A stretch of 64,000 nucleotides of DNA. Origin: Isoetes taiwanensis. Taxonomy: Eukaryota; Streptophyta; Lycopodiopsida; Isoetales; Isoetaceae. The notes beneath the pieces were generated by a model, which was not told the origin of the DNA, did not search any database, and was given only the letters and a program-made list of their open reading frames with translations. This document shows, piece by piece, positions 32,570 through 43,179 of this stretch. The position numbers and the translations under genes were made by a program. The DNA lies in contig JAJEKV010000289.1 of the NCBI GenBank assembly GCA_021234155.1, positions 1 through 64,000 of the forward strand, written 5' to 3'. The stretch's first letter is position 1; every line of letters begins with the position of its first letter.

Positions 32570-33560
32570 ACATATACCGTATGCTTCTTTAGAAGACTTA
32601 TATGGAAGACTTTATGGATCTTCAGATCTGCGGGTAGATTCAATCGGTAGGCTTGAGAGCCTATCCTCTCCGTGATCTCAAAGGGTCCCACTCATCTAGG
32701 TGCAAACGTCTTACAGTTGCCAATTTTAAGTTTTTTTTTTTTGAAGAACTGTGACATCAATATATTAAAAAAATGGTAATGTTACAAAGCAAGTGAGGAG
32801 GAAGGAAAACTGCCCCAATTGCCAATTTTAAGTTTGGCTTGCTTCACCCTAATCTTTAGCCATACAGAGTCACCAATCTGGAATTTTGTGGTGTGCGGTG
32901 GCGGTCAGTAAGACTCTTTTGCCGAGCTCTCGTGGCCAATTAATCACGCTCGAACTTCTTCCATCGGTGCCGCATAAATCGTAAGCAATTCTTTGGGATA
33001 CTTCCACCTTGGAAACCGGATCATGCCGCAGCGTGCAGGTGAGGCGATATCCATAATTGATCATGAAAGGAGACATCACGGAGGACTCTGTCTAGTCTTT
33101 GTTATAGCAAACTCCACCAAATGGATGTAATCCGCCCATTGGGATTGCTTGTTCCAGACATAGTTACGTAGCATATCTTCAATTATGCGATTGGTACGCT
33201 CTGTTTGACCATTTGTCTGCGGATGATAAGCTGTGCTCATGACAAGCTTAGTTTGAATAGTGCTAAAGAAATCCTTCTAGAATGCACTAACAAACTTAGG
33301 ATCTCGGTCCGATATAATGGTACGGGGCATCCCATGAAGGCGGAATATCTCCTTTGTAAACACCAAGGCAGTATCCAATGCCGTGTCGGTGGTACGACAT
33401 GGCAAAAAGCGTGCCATTTTAGAAAGCTTGTCAACCACCACCATCAAGGCATCAAGGCCCCTTAAGGTGAGCGGAAGCCCCACGATAAAAAGCTTCCCAA
33501 TTCACCTCGGCAAGAGCAGCTTGGGCGGCTTGGGTAACATACGGGCATTCTTGCATATGA
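32570..33560 (-). pseudogene. Chromovirus-like integrase, decayed
   Basis: Minus-strand blocks in order: GLDALMVVVDKLSKMARFLP and TALVFTKEIFRLHGMPRTII then SDRDPKFVSAF (catalytic core), MSTAYHPQTNGQTERTNR (core end), then [20 protein letters not shown] and [16 protein letters not shown] (GPY/F module). The Trp before VGPF has become a stop, and other frameshifts occur. An 88-bp retroposed insertion splits the C-terminal part. The wording is typical of plant Ty3 chromoviruses. No chromodomain seen beyond it. Confidence 0.9.
32731..32818 (-). mobile_element. 88-bp retroposed insertion with 14-bp target duplication
   Basis: TTGCCAATTTTAAG occurs at 32,717-32,730 and again at 32,819-32,832, flanking an 88-bp insert whose minus strand ends in a poly-A run of about a dozen. 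Long target duplication plus A-tail is the signature of LINE-driven retroposition. The insert is short, so it is a 5'-truncated LINE end or a retroposed RNA piece. The split integrase reads on smoothly when the insert is disregarded. Confidence 0.85.
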
Positions 33561-34700
33561 TGTCCCGGACGATAACAAGCTTTGTCCCTTCGCAACTGTT
33601 CACGAGCCTCCTTTGGTATTGCTTGAAGAATATCTTGGACAGCTCCTGTGGTACTAGCATACTTATCCGAGACGGTGAAGGAAACCTTCTTATCCTGCTT
33701 CTGATACTCGATTGACGAGGGCAGACCAGGACTAGGTGAACATCCCCTGTATGGTGTATAACCCCTATTCTAAGCAAATGTAGAGGGCCATGGTGGCTGA
33801 TACTTAGAGGTGTCCTCCTCGAGGCTAAGAGCCTTAGCCTCTGCTTCTGCTACTGTTTTTGGGGGTCGATTGCTCGAACCATCTTCCTTAAGGTAGGGGA
33901 TAACCCCTCAATGTATCCCTCGACTACTCTGCGCTCATTTATCCCTGGGACATATAAGCACAGCCTCATGAACTCATCCGTATATGCTTGGACGATCATG
34001 TTTTTCTGCTCCAAGTGGTAAAAACTCGGAATCTGTTGGCAACGATGAGCCTGGGAACTTAATAAGACTTAAAGGCTTTGGCAAAAACCTTATATCTGCA
34101 TCTACCCCTCATCAATCCATGGGAGCGGGCATATCCTTTCCACCAAATATGGGCAGACCCTGTAAGATTTGTGGTGGCCACCTTGCCGATATCCTTCTGT
34201 GTCATGCCATAGGATTTCCCAAACTCATGCACTTCATCTAACCAAGAGTGGCATCCATTCCGGACCTGGTCTTGCCTGAGAACTGTGCCAACTTGCGGTT
34301 CTTCCAGATGCTAGTGATGACATAATCCACAGTTTTCTGATAATCCTTTTTCTTGGCTTTGGCATAGTCATCTTCTGATTCAGACGAATCTGCTGAGTCA
34401 GACGACTCAGACGTGGCATCCGAAGATGAGCTGCTCCATGCACGCTTTGAGCGGGTGGATAATTGGGCGAATGCTTGGTATGGTATCGGTCGTGGTGGCT
34501 ACTGGTGTTGGTAAAATAGGAACCTCGTGCCCATCATCCTGTGGTGGATTGGTATGCAATATATATGTCTGGAACTCAGTAAGTTGTCGCTTCATAAGGG
34601 TGAGCTCACGTTGCGGAGTAAAGGCGACCCGGTGCCTTTGGTGTAAGCCCACGGAGGGGCGTGCAGATCTAAAATATAAACAAAATGGAATTAAGCACAA
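33561..34700 (-). pseudogene. Chromovirus-like gag remnant directly upstream of integrase
   Basis: The minus strand shows a Gln/Pro-rich start (HRVAFTPQRELTLMKRQLTE), an acidic Ser/Asp run near 34,400, then KEDGSSNRPPKTVAEAEAKA. A broken zinc knuckle ends PGHHMQECPYVTQAAQAALA near 33,570, immediately before the integrase. Protease, RT and RNase H are absent, so an internal deletion joined gag to integrase. Multiple stops. Confidence 0.6.
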
Positions 34701-34840
34701 GATTTACGTGTCTACTATAAAATTGTTGATAGCAAATTGTTTGATATTAAGATGGGTGTAGGTTACATTTTGCATAATGCCCACACAAACAACAAAGATG
34801 AAAATTTATTTATACAAGATGTTTTAACAAAAAGGTTGGT

Positions 34841-35194
34841 CTATGGTGTCGTAAGGGGATGAAGGACCGTATAATGGATACTCTCCCTTACTGCACGCAC
34901 TAATTTATATTTGGCCCAAGCCTTGATGATAAGATCTTGATACTCAAGGGTCGTGTTTACGACCAATAGATTAAAGAAGTTACGCATTGCGTAAAATAGC
35001 TCCCATAAGTGGTCATCCGCATCCATGAATACTTCTTCGTTGGTGAATTCCCAATAGTACCAACTTCGTTGCACGACGTGTTGCAAGTTTTGGAGAGCTT
35101 TGTCACGAAGGAGCGTGACAATTTTCCACCCTTTTATGGGGCAATACGACACTTCTAGTCCTACAACAAATCCGAAAATAGATGTACAATCCAT
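34841..35194 (-). CDS. Unclassified 117-codon ORF
   Basis: An ATG-like start and protein-like composition: GWKIVTLLRDKALQNLQHVV, QRSWYYWEFTNEEVFMDADD and IIKAWAKYKLVRAVRES, rich in Trp/Tyr and predicted helical. No known motif. It lies downstream of the 35.3-36.2 kb frame on the same strand and may be its continuation after frameshifts. Function unknown. Confidence 0.35.
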   Translation of the reverse strand: MDCTSIFGFVVGLEVSYCPIKGWKIVTLLRDKALQNLQHVVQRSWYYWEFTNEEVFMDADDHLWELFYAMRNFFNLLVVNTTLEYQDLIIKAWAKYKLVRAVRESIHYTVLHPLTTP

Positions 35195-35346
35195 AAGTCA
35201 TTCCTTATACTTAGAATTTCTCAAGAAGAAAGACAAGTAAGGTAGGAAGAACAAAATTTGTATTTAGAGGGGCATAAAACTGCTGGTACATATATTGTAA
35301 TGGCCAAAGGCCATACTCTATAATTCCACAAATCTATATTTAGGAA

Positions 35347-36192
35347 CTAGGTCCTGCGTCCTGATCCATTGGTGTAGGAGGCGGTGGAAATTTTGTCGAT
35401 GACGTAGCAGAGTAATAGAAGAGCAACCCCTGGGTCGACGGTGGTGGCAACAAGAGAAGCAATCTTTGGTGGGTAAGCAGTGGGCAAAGGGGCGGCCACA
35501 AGGAGCTCCATGCTCATCCACGGTGCTATATCTTGTCCCAAGGCAGGCAAAGCGAAGTCCCGGTGCACGAGCACGTAGGTGAAGGTGCGATAGGGGAGCT
35601 TCTTATGGCCTGCCAGGGTAGACAATGCATGGAGGTTCCACCACAATGCTTCGGCCTCTGTGGCTACGTCTCATGCCACAAAAAGGACCTGTCCCTGGCG
35701 AAAAGCGGATAGGAAGAAGCGTGTGAGGTGGTTCCCCAACGCTTTAACCTGTGGTGAGACCGAGGTAGCCACTTCCTTATCAACATCCATGGTGATCTCT
35801 TCCTCCTTACGTTCCTGCTTTTCTTCCTTCAGATGACCTGGATTATTGTAGAGATCCTCCCCTTCTTCATCCGACTCCGAAGGAATATCAACCATATTAA
35901 TATTCGGGACGTGAGGTCCCATAGCAGTGAAAGCTTCTTGAGGAGGCTGGGATGGAGGGTCCCAAAGCATAAGATCTCTTAGCCAGAGAAGTGTGTCAGC
36001 CGGCTCAATGGTTTCCTGTTGAAATTGGAGTAGTTGTTGTACCTCCATAGGGAGCTCAACCGGCGTAAAGTCGATGAAGTCATCCATACAATACTCAGTG
36101 AGCTCATAAAGCACTTGCACTTTCGTTCTGGCCCTCAAGTTAGCCACTACATGGTATGTCCATATAACATCCTCCAATAGGAGGTATTTCAT
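35347..36192 (-). pseudogene. Unclassified 282-codon frame with a single stop
   Basis: Begins MKYLLLEDVIWTYHVVANLR and continues with a hydrophobic/acidic N-half (EYCMDDFIDFTPVELPMEVQ). An acidic Ser/Glu linker follows (SESDEEGEDLYNN, then EEKQERKEEE). One in-frame TGA occurs near 35,671. Reading resumes in the same frame (LHALSTLAGHKKLPYRTFTY, RDFALPALGQDIAPW). Retaining one frame over 846 bp in a region otherwise full of indels suggests a younger or selected gene. No domain recognised. It lies between the gag remnant and the spacer interrupted by element B. Confidence 0.45.
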
Positions 36193-36319
36193 CCCTGGTG
36201 ATAGAATGGCTGGAAGGCGGGGATAGGTTCAATCTGTTATGCGTTTTATCTGAGAATACATTATGAATTGTATGAGGCGGCACATATTTGTCATTATAAA
36301 GCGTATAAAATCTGACAAA

Positions 36320-36502
36320 AAAAAATTCGGCGTCGGAAGATTTTTGGCGTCTTGTGAAAACATCTAATTCGCGTCTGTGAAATTTTTTCCGCGTCTGTAA
36401 ACGAAGGTTTTCGCGTCTGTAACATAATATTTTTTTTCCATGAAACCTTCTGTTTTTGCGTTTTTGCGTTCAGCGTCTGTACGCGGAAAGGAAAAAAAAA
36501 AA
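36320..36502. repeat. Spacer with recurring GCGTCTGTGAA motif, left part
   Basis: At least five units of GCGTCTGTGAA/GCGTCTGTAA, usually after a T-run, at about 36,345, 36,369, 36,390, 36,412 and 36,472. The same motif continues at 47.5-47.85 kb, on the other side of element B, so it was one spacer before the insertion. Confidence 0.7.
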
Positions 36503-37079
36503 TGTTAGTCCTGTGCCTCCTGGTACAGGACTATTCATGCATACGACAGACTAGGTCAAGCTCAAGGATCCTCGATCGACCCACGGGCCAGCCATCAAAG
36601 GCTCCCGAAGACCAAGCGGCGAACCACGCGGTCAAAGCCTTTGGCCCGTCAACAAGAGCGCCGCTCGGACAAGTGACGACCCGTCCGCCCGCAGCGTCGG
36701 CGTCGGCGTGATTCTAGGCACTTCAAGAGCACCGCCAACATTCCTGCAAATCAGGCCTCCTTCCGAGGAGTCGGCACGAGATCAGTCCAGTGTCTATATT
36801 GGGCCCCAAGGCCATTGTACTATATATATGAGTAGAGCTAGCACATGAGTTTTTTAGATGAGTTTTGAGTCTTGTCTCCCTTCATTTTCTCTCTATTGCG
36901 AGCTCATGTATGTTCATCATTGATATCAAGGAAGCTTATCATCTTTCTCTCATTTGTTGTTTTCTTCTTCTTCTTCTCTTCTTGCAAATCCCGCGTGACA
37001 TAGTCCCGGACTCTCTGTTAGATCCACGGGTCCTCCGGAGGGCTGTCTTCGGGAGTTCGAACCCGGACCCCAAACAACA
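36503..37079 (+). repeat. Element B 5' LTR
   Basis: Starts TGTTAGTCCTGTGCCTCC and ends CCCCAAACAACA. Contains GGCCATTGTACTATATATAT (TATA region near 36,820), a CT-rich tract (TTTCTTCTTCTTCTTCTC) and ACTCTCTGTTAGATCCACGG. 577 bp, the same length as the element C LTR. Confidence 0.92.
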
Positions 37080-37476
37080 TCCCATTTGCCGGGTCGATTC
37101 CATCTTACTTTCTTACGCCGCCATGCATTAAAGTAATTTCCGCCCGGAAGAACTCCTTTCTCGAGGCGACATCTCGCTTGGGCGCCATCGGCGTCGGGGA
37201 GGCGTTAAGCGACATGTATGGATACACTGCTTATGACATAGAGGGAGGCCATCTTGGTCTAGGGCTCGGTCGGGCGCCACCCACCCTCGTGTCTGTCTCG
37301 TCCCGGTTCCCGCCCCAAGCGTGCAAACATTGCTCACAACCTCGGTCCCTCATCACTATCGGGGGCCTTATCGAGGGCTCAACCTTCTCAACCAAGTACT
37401 TTCATACCCCGAACATGCCTACATCCATCATTCTTGAGGGCCATACGCCTCTTCCTTCACAACCATCATCTCCCGG

Positions 37477-38292
37477 GTGGGCGCGGCTATCCACCGCGTC
37501 TCCTTTCGCCTACCGGGGAATATCCTTTCCCCTCGTTTCCCCTTGCCCTTCTGTTTACAACCTTACGGATCTCAAAACCAATGCTCCAGCTACGCCGGTT
37601 TCTCAACCACCGTCACCCCTTCATCGGGGTCCGCCAGGCACCATGCCACCTCAACTCAACCTCAATATCCTCACTATCTTTGTTCTGTCCAGCCCGGCAC
37701 TTTCACATCTACCTTTCGGACTACTGGCCTGACTTATCCCACCTTTGGCAACACGAAAGGCAAACCGTTAGACCAAAGTGCTCGGGCCCACATGGAAGAA
37801 TTTGAGGCTCTAGCTGTCCTAAATGGTCATGCGCAACCTCAAGCTGAAATTCCACATTTTTTCCACCACCTGCGTGGCTCTCCTCATCAATGGCTCATGT
37901 CCAACAAAAGCCATTGGAAACAAGACTTGGTCGAAATGAGAGCGCTTTTACGTCTCATTATGGAACCACGGATGATGATCAACTTCATCTCAAGCAACTC
38001 AATGAACTTCAACAAGAGCCCGCAGTGCGGGATTTTGCGGATCGACTTCACGATTACGCTAAGTAAGCTCAAGGAGTACCCCCCACGAGCGGTTTTGGTG
38101 CGGTTTCTCCAAGGACTTCCTCCGGCTATTCGACTCATGACTGGAATACTGCGTCCCAAGACTTTGGAGCGGGGCTATCGACCTTGTCAATCACTTTCAG
38201 TCAATGTTTCCTCCCGAGGCGTGGCTCTTCAAGAGCTCACGTTCATTCCACGTCATGGTTCCACAAGCACATTTTCGGCCTCAACACGCTAA
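37477..38292 (+). CDS. Element B gag (capsid part)
   Basis: A 271-codon open frame containing the retrotransposon gag core: GLTYPTFGNTKGKPLDQSAR, FEALAVLNGHAQPQAEIPHF and LRGSPHQWLMSNKSHWKQDL. This is the capsid block shared with elements A and C. The last third drifts (FTITLSKLKEYPPRAVLVRF) before a stop, and the zinc-knuckle part follows in other frames. The N-terminal part is Pro-rich. It would form the particle core with the downstream knuckles. Confidence 0.75.
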   Translation: MGAAIHRVSFRLPGNILSPRFPLPFCLQPYGSQNQCSSYAGFSTTVTPSSGSARHHATSTQPQYPHYLCSVQPGTFTSTFRTTGLTYPTFGNTKGKPLDQSARAHMEEFEALAVLNGHAQPQAEIPHFFHHLRGSPHQWLMSNKSHWKQDLVEMRALLRLIMEPRMMINFISSNSMNFNKSPQCGILRIDFTITLSKLKEYPPRAVLVRFLQGLPPAIRLMTGILRPKTLERGYRPCQSLSVNVSSRGVALQELTFIPRHGSTSTFSASTR

Positions 38293-38299
38293 TCCCGCA

Positions 38300-38690
38300 G
38301 TAGCGGTCAAATCTGGTGCCATATTTGCAAATACCAAGGCCATTTGGCAAATGAGTGCAACTCCACCAATGGCCCGCCTCATTTGCAAGCGATGCAACAT
38401 GTGCAATCATGCCACGGAAGAGTGCTTTTCGCACTCATCCCACACCGTTCGCAACAAAATGGTTTATCAAGTGCAAACCACACCTCGGCAACAATCGCAC
38501 TATCGGACCACCACCGAGGTGCAACCCGCCAACTCTACTCGGCCAGGGGGGGCAACCGCGGGGATCCAACCAGCGTCCTCCTTTTTTGATCCTTCTAAAG
38601 CTCGGTGTTATCGCTTTGTCAGAATGGGGTCATACCACCGCGGCGTGTCCTCAACTTCCACAATTTGATGCGGCTTCACGGCACCAATCG
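38300..38690 (+). pseudogene. Element B nucleocapsid region, three CCHC knuckles
   Basis: In different frames: CHICKYQGHLANEC-type knuckle near 38,325, CKRCNMCNHATEEC near 38,385, and ARCYRF...WGHTTAACPQLP near 38,605-38,655. The first two match CX2CX4HX4C; the third has lost its first half to a frameshift. Between knuckles 2 and 3 is a Gln/Ser/Thr-rich stretch. Confidence 0.7.
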
Positions 38691-39379
38691 GACCACATCG
38701 GTCGCCTCACGGCTTACCAACTACGGATTGCTAATGGCAAACAAGGCGAGACCCGTTCTTAGAAGCCACCAAGGCGCCTCGGCAATCCGCGCTATCAACC
38801 AGCTCGGCAAATCAACCTCATTTGGATCAGCAAAGCACAAGAGGAAATTTTTGGGCACTTAATCCTCGGTCCGGTAGTCAAATTGGGTTGCTTTAGTTTC
38901 ACGCCCGGACCAAGGCATCACGTCCCTTGACCATTATTCGAATGGCACGCAGCCTGCCTTTGCGGTGGACACCATTCCTCAAAGGCGGGCGAAAAAAAGG
39001 TACACTTTGCACTGACTTGGAGAAGCTCATGCCACATGTCATGCCCAAAGTTCGCCAAAGCATTTTGAACCTCATGCAAGGCTGGCGAGAAGGCCGCACA
39101 TTGGCAAGCGTTCATGCCACCACGAGCTCAACAAAGACAAGATACCCCTTCCACATCTCAACCTCCACGCTCTCGGGCGTATCCCAATATTCTGCTTAGA
39201 GGTTGACTTACTCAAAAAGTTCTTTGCTTCCCGCCACGCACTCCCGCACCCGGTGGAACCGGCGAGATCCTTTTTTCTCATGTGCCTCTAGAACTCCAAG
39301 AGGAGCTAGCCAAGATCAAAATTCCTTTAAGCTTGGCAACCATTTTGAAACTTCGTCTGCTCTCAAGGACCGGTTTACC

Positions 39380-39800
39380 ACTCCAAGCTGTTTTAGTTGG
39401 GTTTGTGGCTACCTCTACACCCACGGTCCATGCCACGGTGGGTAAAAACCAAGTCAACCATGTTCAAATAGATGGAGGTAAGCCTTGATCAATCTCATCA
39501 TGGATAAACTCGCAAACAAATGGGCATCACACAACTCTTTTCGTGCCCCATATGACATCAAATTGGCTAATGGCCATATCCACGAGACCTCAAAGGCGTC
39601 ACACCTATTCTTCACATCAACATTGGTGATCTCGGCTTCCCCATGGAATTTGGAGTTTGGAAAGGCTGGCGAAGATCCGGTGACTATGAAATCTTGGTCG
39701 GTGGGACTTTTCTCCGCCGGGCAAAAGTATCCATTCTTGGGCCACGGACGGTTAGTCATCAACGATGGTCATCTCAATGCCACCATGGACTTGCAAGCGA
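39380..39800 (+). pseudogene. Element B protease region
   Basis: NQVNHVQIDGG gives the Asp-Gly-Gly active-site loop; element C retains the fuller HVQIDGGSAANLITDKL. Downstream blocks IKLANGHIHETSKASHLFFT, SASPWNLEFGKAGED and VINDGHLNATMDLQ fit the C-terminal half of a retroviral-type aspartic protease. Frameshifted after the active site. Confidence 0.65.
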
Positions 39801-40439
39801 GGCGGGGATCATTTTACGTTGACAATGCGGAACCCTCTCTCTCGGACCGCGGTGCGAAGAAGCTCGGAATATTTATCAAGTTCGGGCTCCACTGCGAAGT
39901 GCGCCTGCGTCATCCTACCAGAATATCTGATCCTTGGGGAGAAATGACTCTTGATCGGGGACCGGGACTGTGGGCGCTTTGCTTGACCCCTACGGCTCCT
40001 TGCAATCGAATCCAGCGTTGATCACTTTTGAATGCTGAACCTCCTGCAACTCCTGTTGATGTACACGCTTGTTGTCATGAAGCAACCTCTGTTTGGATGG
40101 CCCGAGCAACCCCTCTTTTTCACCACGCAAAGTGCCCGCATCCGGTTATGCTCCAACCTCACGCACACATTGTCGGAATCTGAAGTAATACCCCATATTG
40201 GACTCGAAGTCGAGATTGTGGGCGTTGGCAACAATCAACTGTCGCATTCTTTGCACATCTTCCGGCTCCTTATGTGCCACAGGCCGTCAAAGCATTCAAA
40301 AATTCAAACACATTTTGGCCTGGAGTTACAAAGATCTTGGGGGAATCAACAAAAGCTTGGGGAACTCACCATTCCTACCAAATCGATGCGCCCGATTAGC
40401 TTAGCGGCGATTACCGGCTCAACCCCTAATTACCGTGAT

Positions 40440-41170
40440 GGCGTCAAGGCGGGAAATTGACAAACTCCTTCTTGCTGCGGGTTTGATCTATGAGGTCAAA
40501 CATTACGAGATGGGTGAGCCCCATCGTCATTGCCCTTAAACACAAGGTAAGATCGGCGTCTGTGTGGACTATCGGAAACTCAATCAGGGCCACGGGCGTG
40601 ATCATTTTCCACTTCCCTTCACCGGACCAGGTTTGGAAGAGGTGGCTGGACATGAGATGTACTCCTTCATGGATGGTTTTCGGCTACAATCGGATCTCAA
40701 TCAAAGAATCTGATCAACTCAAGACTACCTTCACCACCCAGGGGGCACTTTTGCCTACAAGGTGGTTCCTTTTGGACTATCAAACTCTCCATCAGCGTTT
40801 CAACGCATCATGCTCTCGGTTTTTCATGATTTCATGAAGGAAAATCCCTTCTTGCAAATTTTTCAAGATGACTTCTGCGCCTCTGGTTCCATGGCTGACC
40901 ATTTGGATAATTGGAACTTCGTCTTCGAGAAATGTGATGAGTCAGGCATTAGTCTCAATCTGAGAAATGCACCTTTTGCGTCACCTCGGTGTTACATTTA
41001 GGCCATGTTGTCGACCAAGCGCGGTATCACCAGATCACGCCAAAATCGGTTATTGTGCTCAAGGCTCAAGCACCAGCCAATATCAAGGAGACACGCTCTT
41101 TCTGGGTAAGGTCAATTATTACTCCACCTTCATACGGACTAGCGGCCATTGCGGATCCCATTCATAAACT
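40440..41170 (+). pseudogene. Element B reverse transcriptase
   Basis: Blocks in order: EIDKLLLAAGLIYEVKHYE, IGVCVDYRKLNQ, LEEVAGHEMYSFMDGF, YNRISIKESDQLKTTFTT, VVPFGLSNSPSAFQRIM and FLQIFQDDFCASGSMADHLD (active site near 40,865), CDESGISLNLRNAPF, then LGHVV and FLGKVNYYSTFIR. The layout after the active site is that of Athila-type RTs (xFxDDF ... HLxN...CDE). Five or more frameshifts. Confidence 0.85.
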
Positions 41171-41640
41171 CACGGGTGGCGAATCTACACGGGCTTGGAA
41201 TTCCCGAGGCGGGATCTTTGCTTTCAACGGTGAAGCTTTTGCTTACTCGGGGGCACGGTTCTTGTTCCTCCTCAATGGGACAAGCCCTTTCCGTTCATGT
41301 CGATGTCACCGGTGTTTGCTATTGGGCTGTTCTTTCTCAAGCATATGATCGCGCGACAAACCAAATCGCTCGCCCGGTAGAAAACTCAATTCTGCTGGCG
41401 CCAACTATTCTGCCCGCGGGCGTGAAGCTTTGGGTCTCATTTTTACGTGTCCAACGCTTCGTCATTACCTTTTAGGCGATCAAATCAAGTTCTTTGTGGA
41501 CCACCAAGCACTCCTCTATTTGATCAACAAGTCCCGCCCACGGGCGCATTGCTCGTTGGGTCCTTCTTCTCAAGAATTTGCTCCTTTTGAAATGCGTTCA
41601 TAAGGCGGCAAATCTCATGTGGATTCGGATTATCTTTCCG
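41171..41640 (+). pseudogene. Element B RNase H
   Basis: FLFLLNGTSPFRSCRCH-type start (PPQWDKPFHVHVDVTG in the ancestral frame), then VLSQAYDRATNQIARPVENS, and IKFFVDHQALLYLINKS near 41,490 (aspartate block). Frameshifts split it into three frames. Confidence 0.75.
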
Positions 41641-42905
41641 CATCCACCGCGGATGATCCCTCAAGCCGGAGTCTCGGGCGCCTTTCACGATGCTCGGCTC
41701 TTTTTAGTCACGGCAACACCACATTGGTTCCATGATTTTCAGCGGTACCTCCTCACGGGTGCTCTTCCACGAAGGCGAGGCGCTCTCTCACATTAGCGAC
41801 AATCCGTCGCCATCAATTTTCTCAGGAGGTCGGTGACTACACCATGGTTGCGGGACATCTCTACAAAAGGGTAAGGACACCATCCTTGACCGGCTGTGTT
41901 CTACCTCATGAAGTTCGGATATTGTTGAGAAGCTCATCAAGGGCTCGGTGGTGGTCATTTTCATGGTGACACCACGGCCCGCATAAAATCCTTTCGGCGG
42001 GGTATTATTGGCCCACGCTCTTCAAAGATGCTCCATACGCCCATACGTGTGGCGCTTGCCCCGGGTGGGGCGCCCGGCCCGTGGCGCTCTTCCCTTGGCT
42101 AAGCCCGTTCCCCGCGCCACTTCCCGCCGGCAAATGGGAATGGACTTTGTGGGACCTATAGATCCTCTGTAGCGGCACACCCGTGCGTTACATTCTGGTT
42201 TCGCGACTCACGCTACCAAATGGGCGGAAGCTTGTGCACTTCCGGACAACAACTGCAGCAAGCACGGCTAGGGTCCTCTATCAACAAATCATCGCGATTC
42301 GGCTGCCCCCGGGGCTGGTCGGTGGCCGTGGTGTCCATTTCATCAATCATACTATCAAGGGTCAATTTGGATTATCTCGATACATCATCACAAGAGCACA
42401 CCTTACTATCCTCAAGGTAATGGTTTGAGAAAGCACCAACAAAACTCGGTCACCATTCTCAAGAAAATTTGTGGCGCTTCCATGCAGATTGGCGGACAAA
42501 ACTTCCCTCTTGTTCTTTGGGCCTACAATACTTGTTTCAAGATTGCTACCGGTCACCTCCTTTTAAATTGGTTTATGGTCGGGGAAGCTCTCATGCCGTT
42601 TGAATACATCCTTCCAACACTCCGTTTTCAAGCTCTGCTCATAATCCCTGTTGCACTCAAAGAAAGGGTCTATCAATTAGAGCGGTTGGATGAACCCGAC
42701 GGGATGCTTATATTCGTGTTCTTCATGGACAACGAGTTGCAAAAATCTTTACATGACAAGCGTCGAAGACAAAAACATTCAAAGAAGGCGATTTGGTTCT
42801 TCTTTATGATTCCGGGTACAAAAAATTTTTCGGGTAAACTCAAGTTTCGTTGGCTTGGCCCTTATCAAATTGTTCAAGTGGTTAGACCAAGCGTTTTCCA
42901 AGCTG
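41641..42905 (+). pseudogene. Element B integrase
   Basis: FHDARLFLVTATPHWFHDFQ linker, zinc-binding remnants near 41,930-42,060, MGMDFVGPIDPL near 42,140, and TPVRYILVSRLTLPNGRKLV. Further on come WAYNTCFKIATGHLLLNWFM, LQKSLHDKRRRQKHSKK and LKFRWLGPYQIVQVVRPS (GPY/F module), finishing with LDGTPLPTLVNGFSSQ. Frameshifted. The family C-terminal module is present, no chromodomain. Confidence 0.8.
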
Positions 42906-43084
42906 GCGAGTTAGATGGCACTCCATTACCTACATTGGTTAATGGTTTTTCGTCTCAAAACATTTCATCACAGGCAAGCGAACATCAACAAGCAGTCTGA
43001 TTCAAGAAGCAAACACCACGAGAAAGTGACTAGAAAAGCGGCATATTATATTATAGTGGAGATTTTTTTTTTTTTACAAAATGT

Positions 43085-43121
43085 GGGCGCGGCCCAGCTA
43101 TTTCCGCTATGGGCCGCGCCC
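43085..43121. terminator. Perfect GC-rich hairpin after integrase
   Basis: GGGCGCGGCCCA (43,085-43,096) pairs with TGGGCCGCGCCC (43,110-43,121) around a 13-base loop. Element C has the same hairpin, partly eroded, at about 58,466-58,503. It lies just after pol and before the antisense ORF, so it could mark RNA 3'-end formation, an export or packaging structure, or a boundary. Labelled terminator only for want of a better class. Confidence 0.55.
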
Positions 43122-43179
43122 TATATACAAAAAGCGGACTCGAGCCCTATCTCTACTAAGTCCTAAGAGGAAAAACCCT

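Noticed and set aside
37079-37110. Primer binding site of element B
   Set aside because: The sequence after the 5' LTR (TCCCATTTGCCGGGTCG) does not clearly match a plant tRNA 3' end that I can name.
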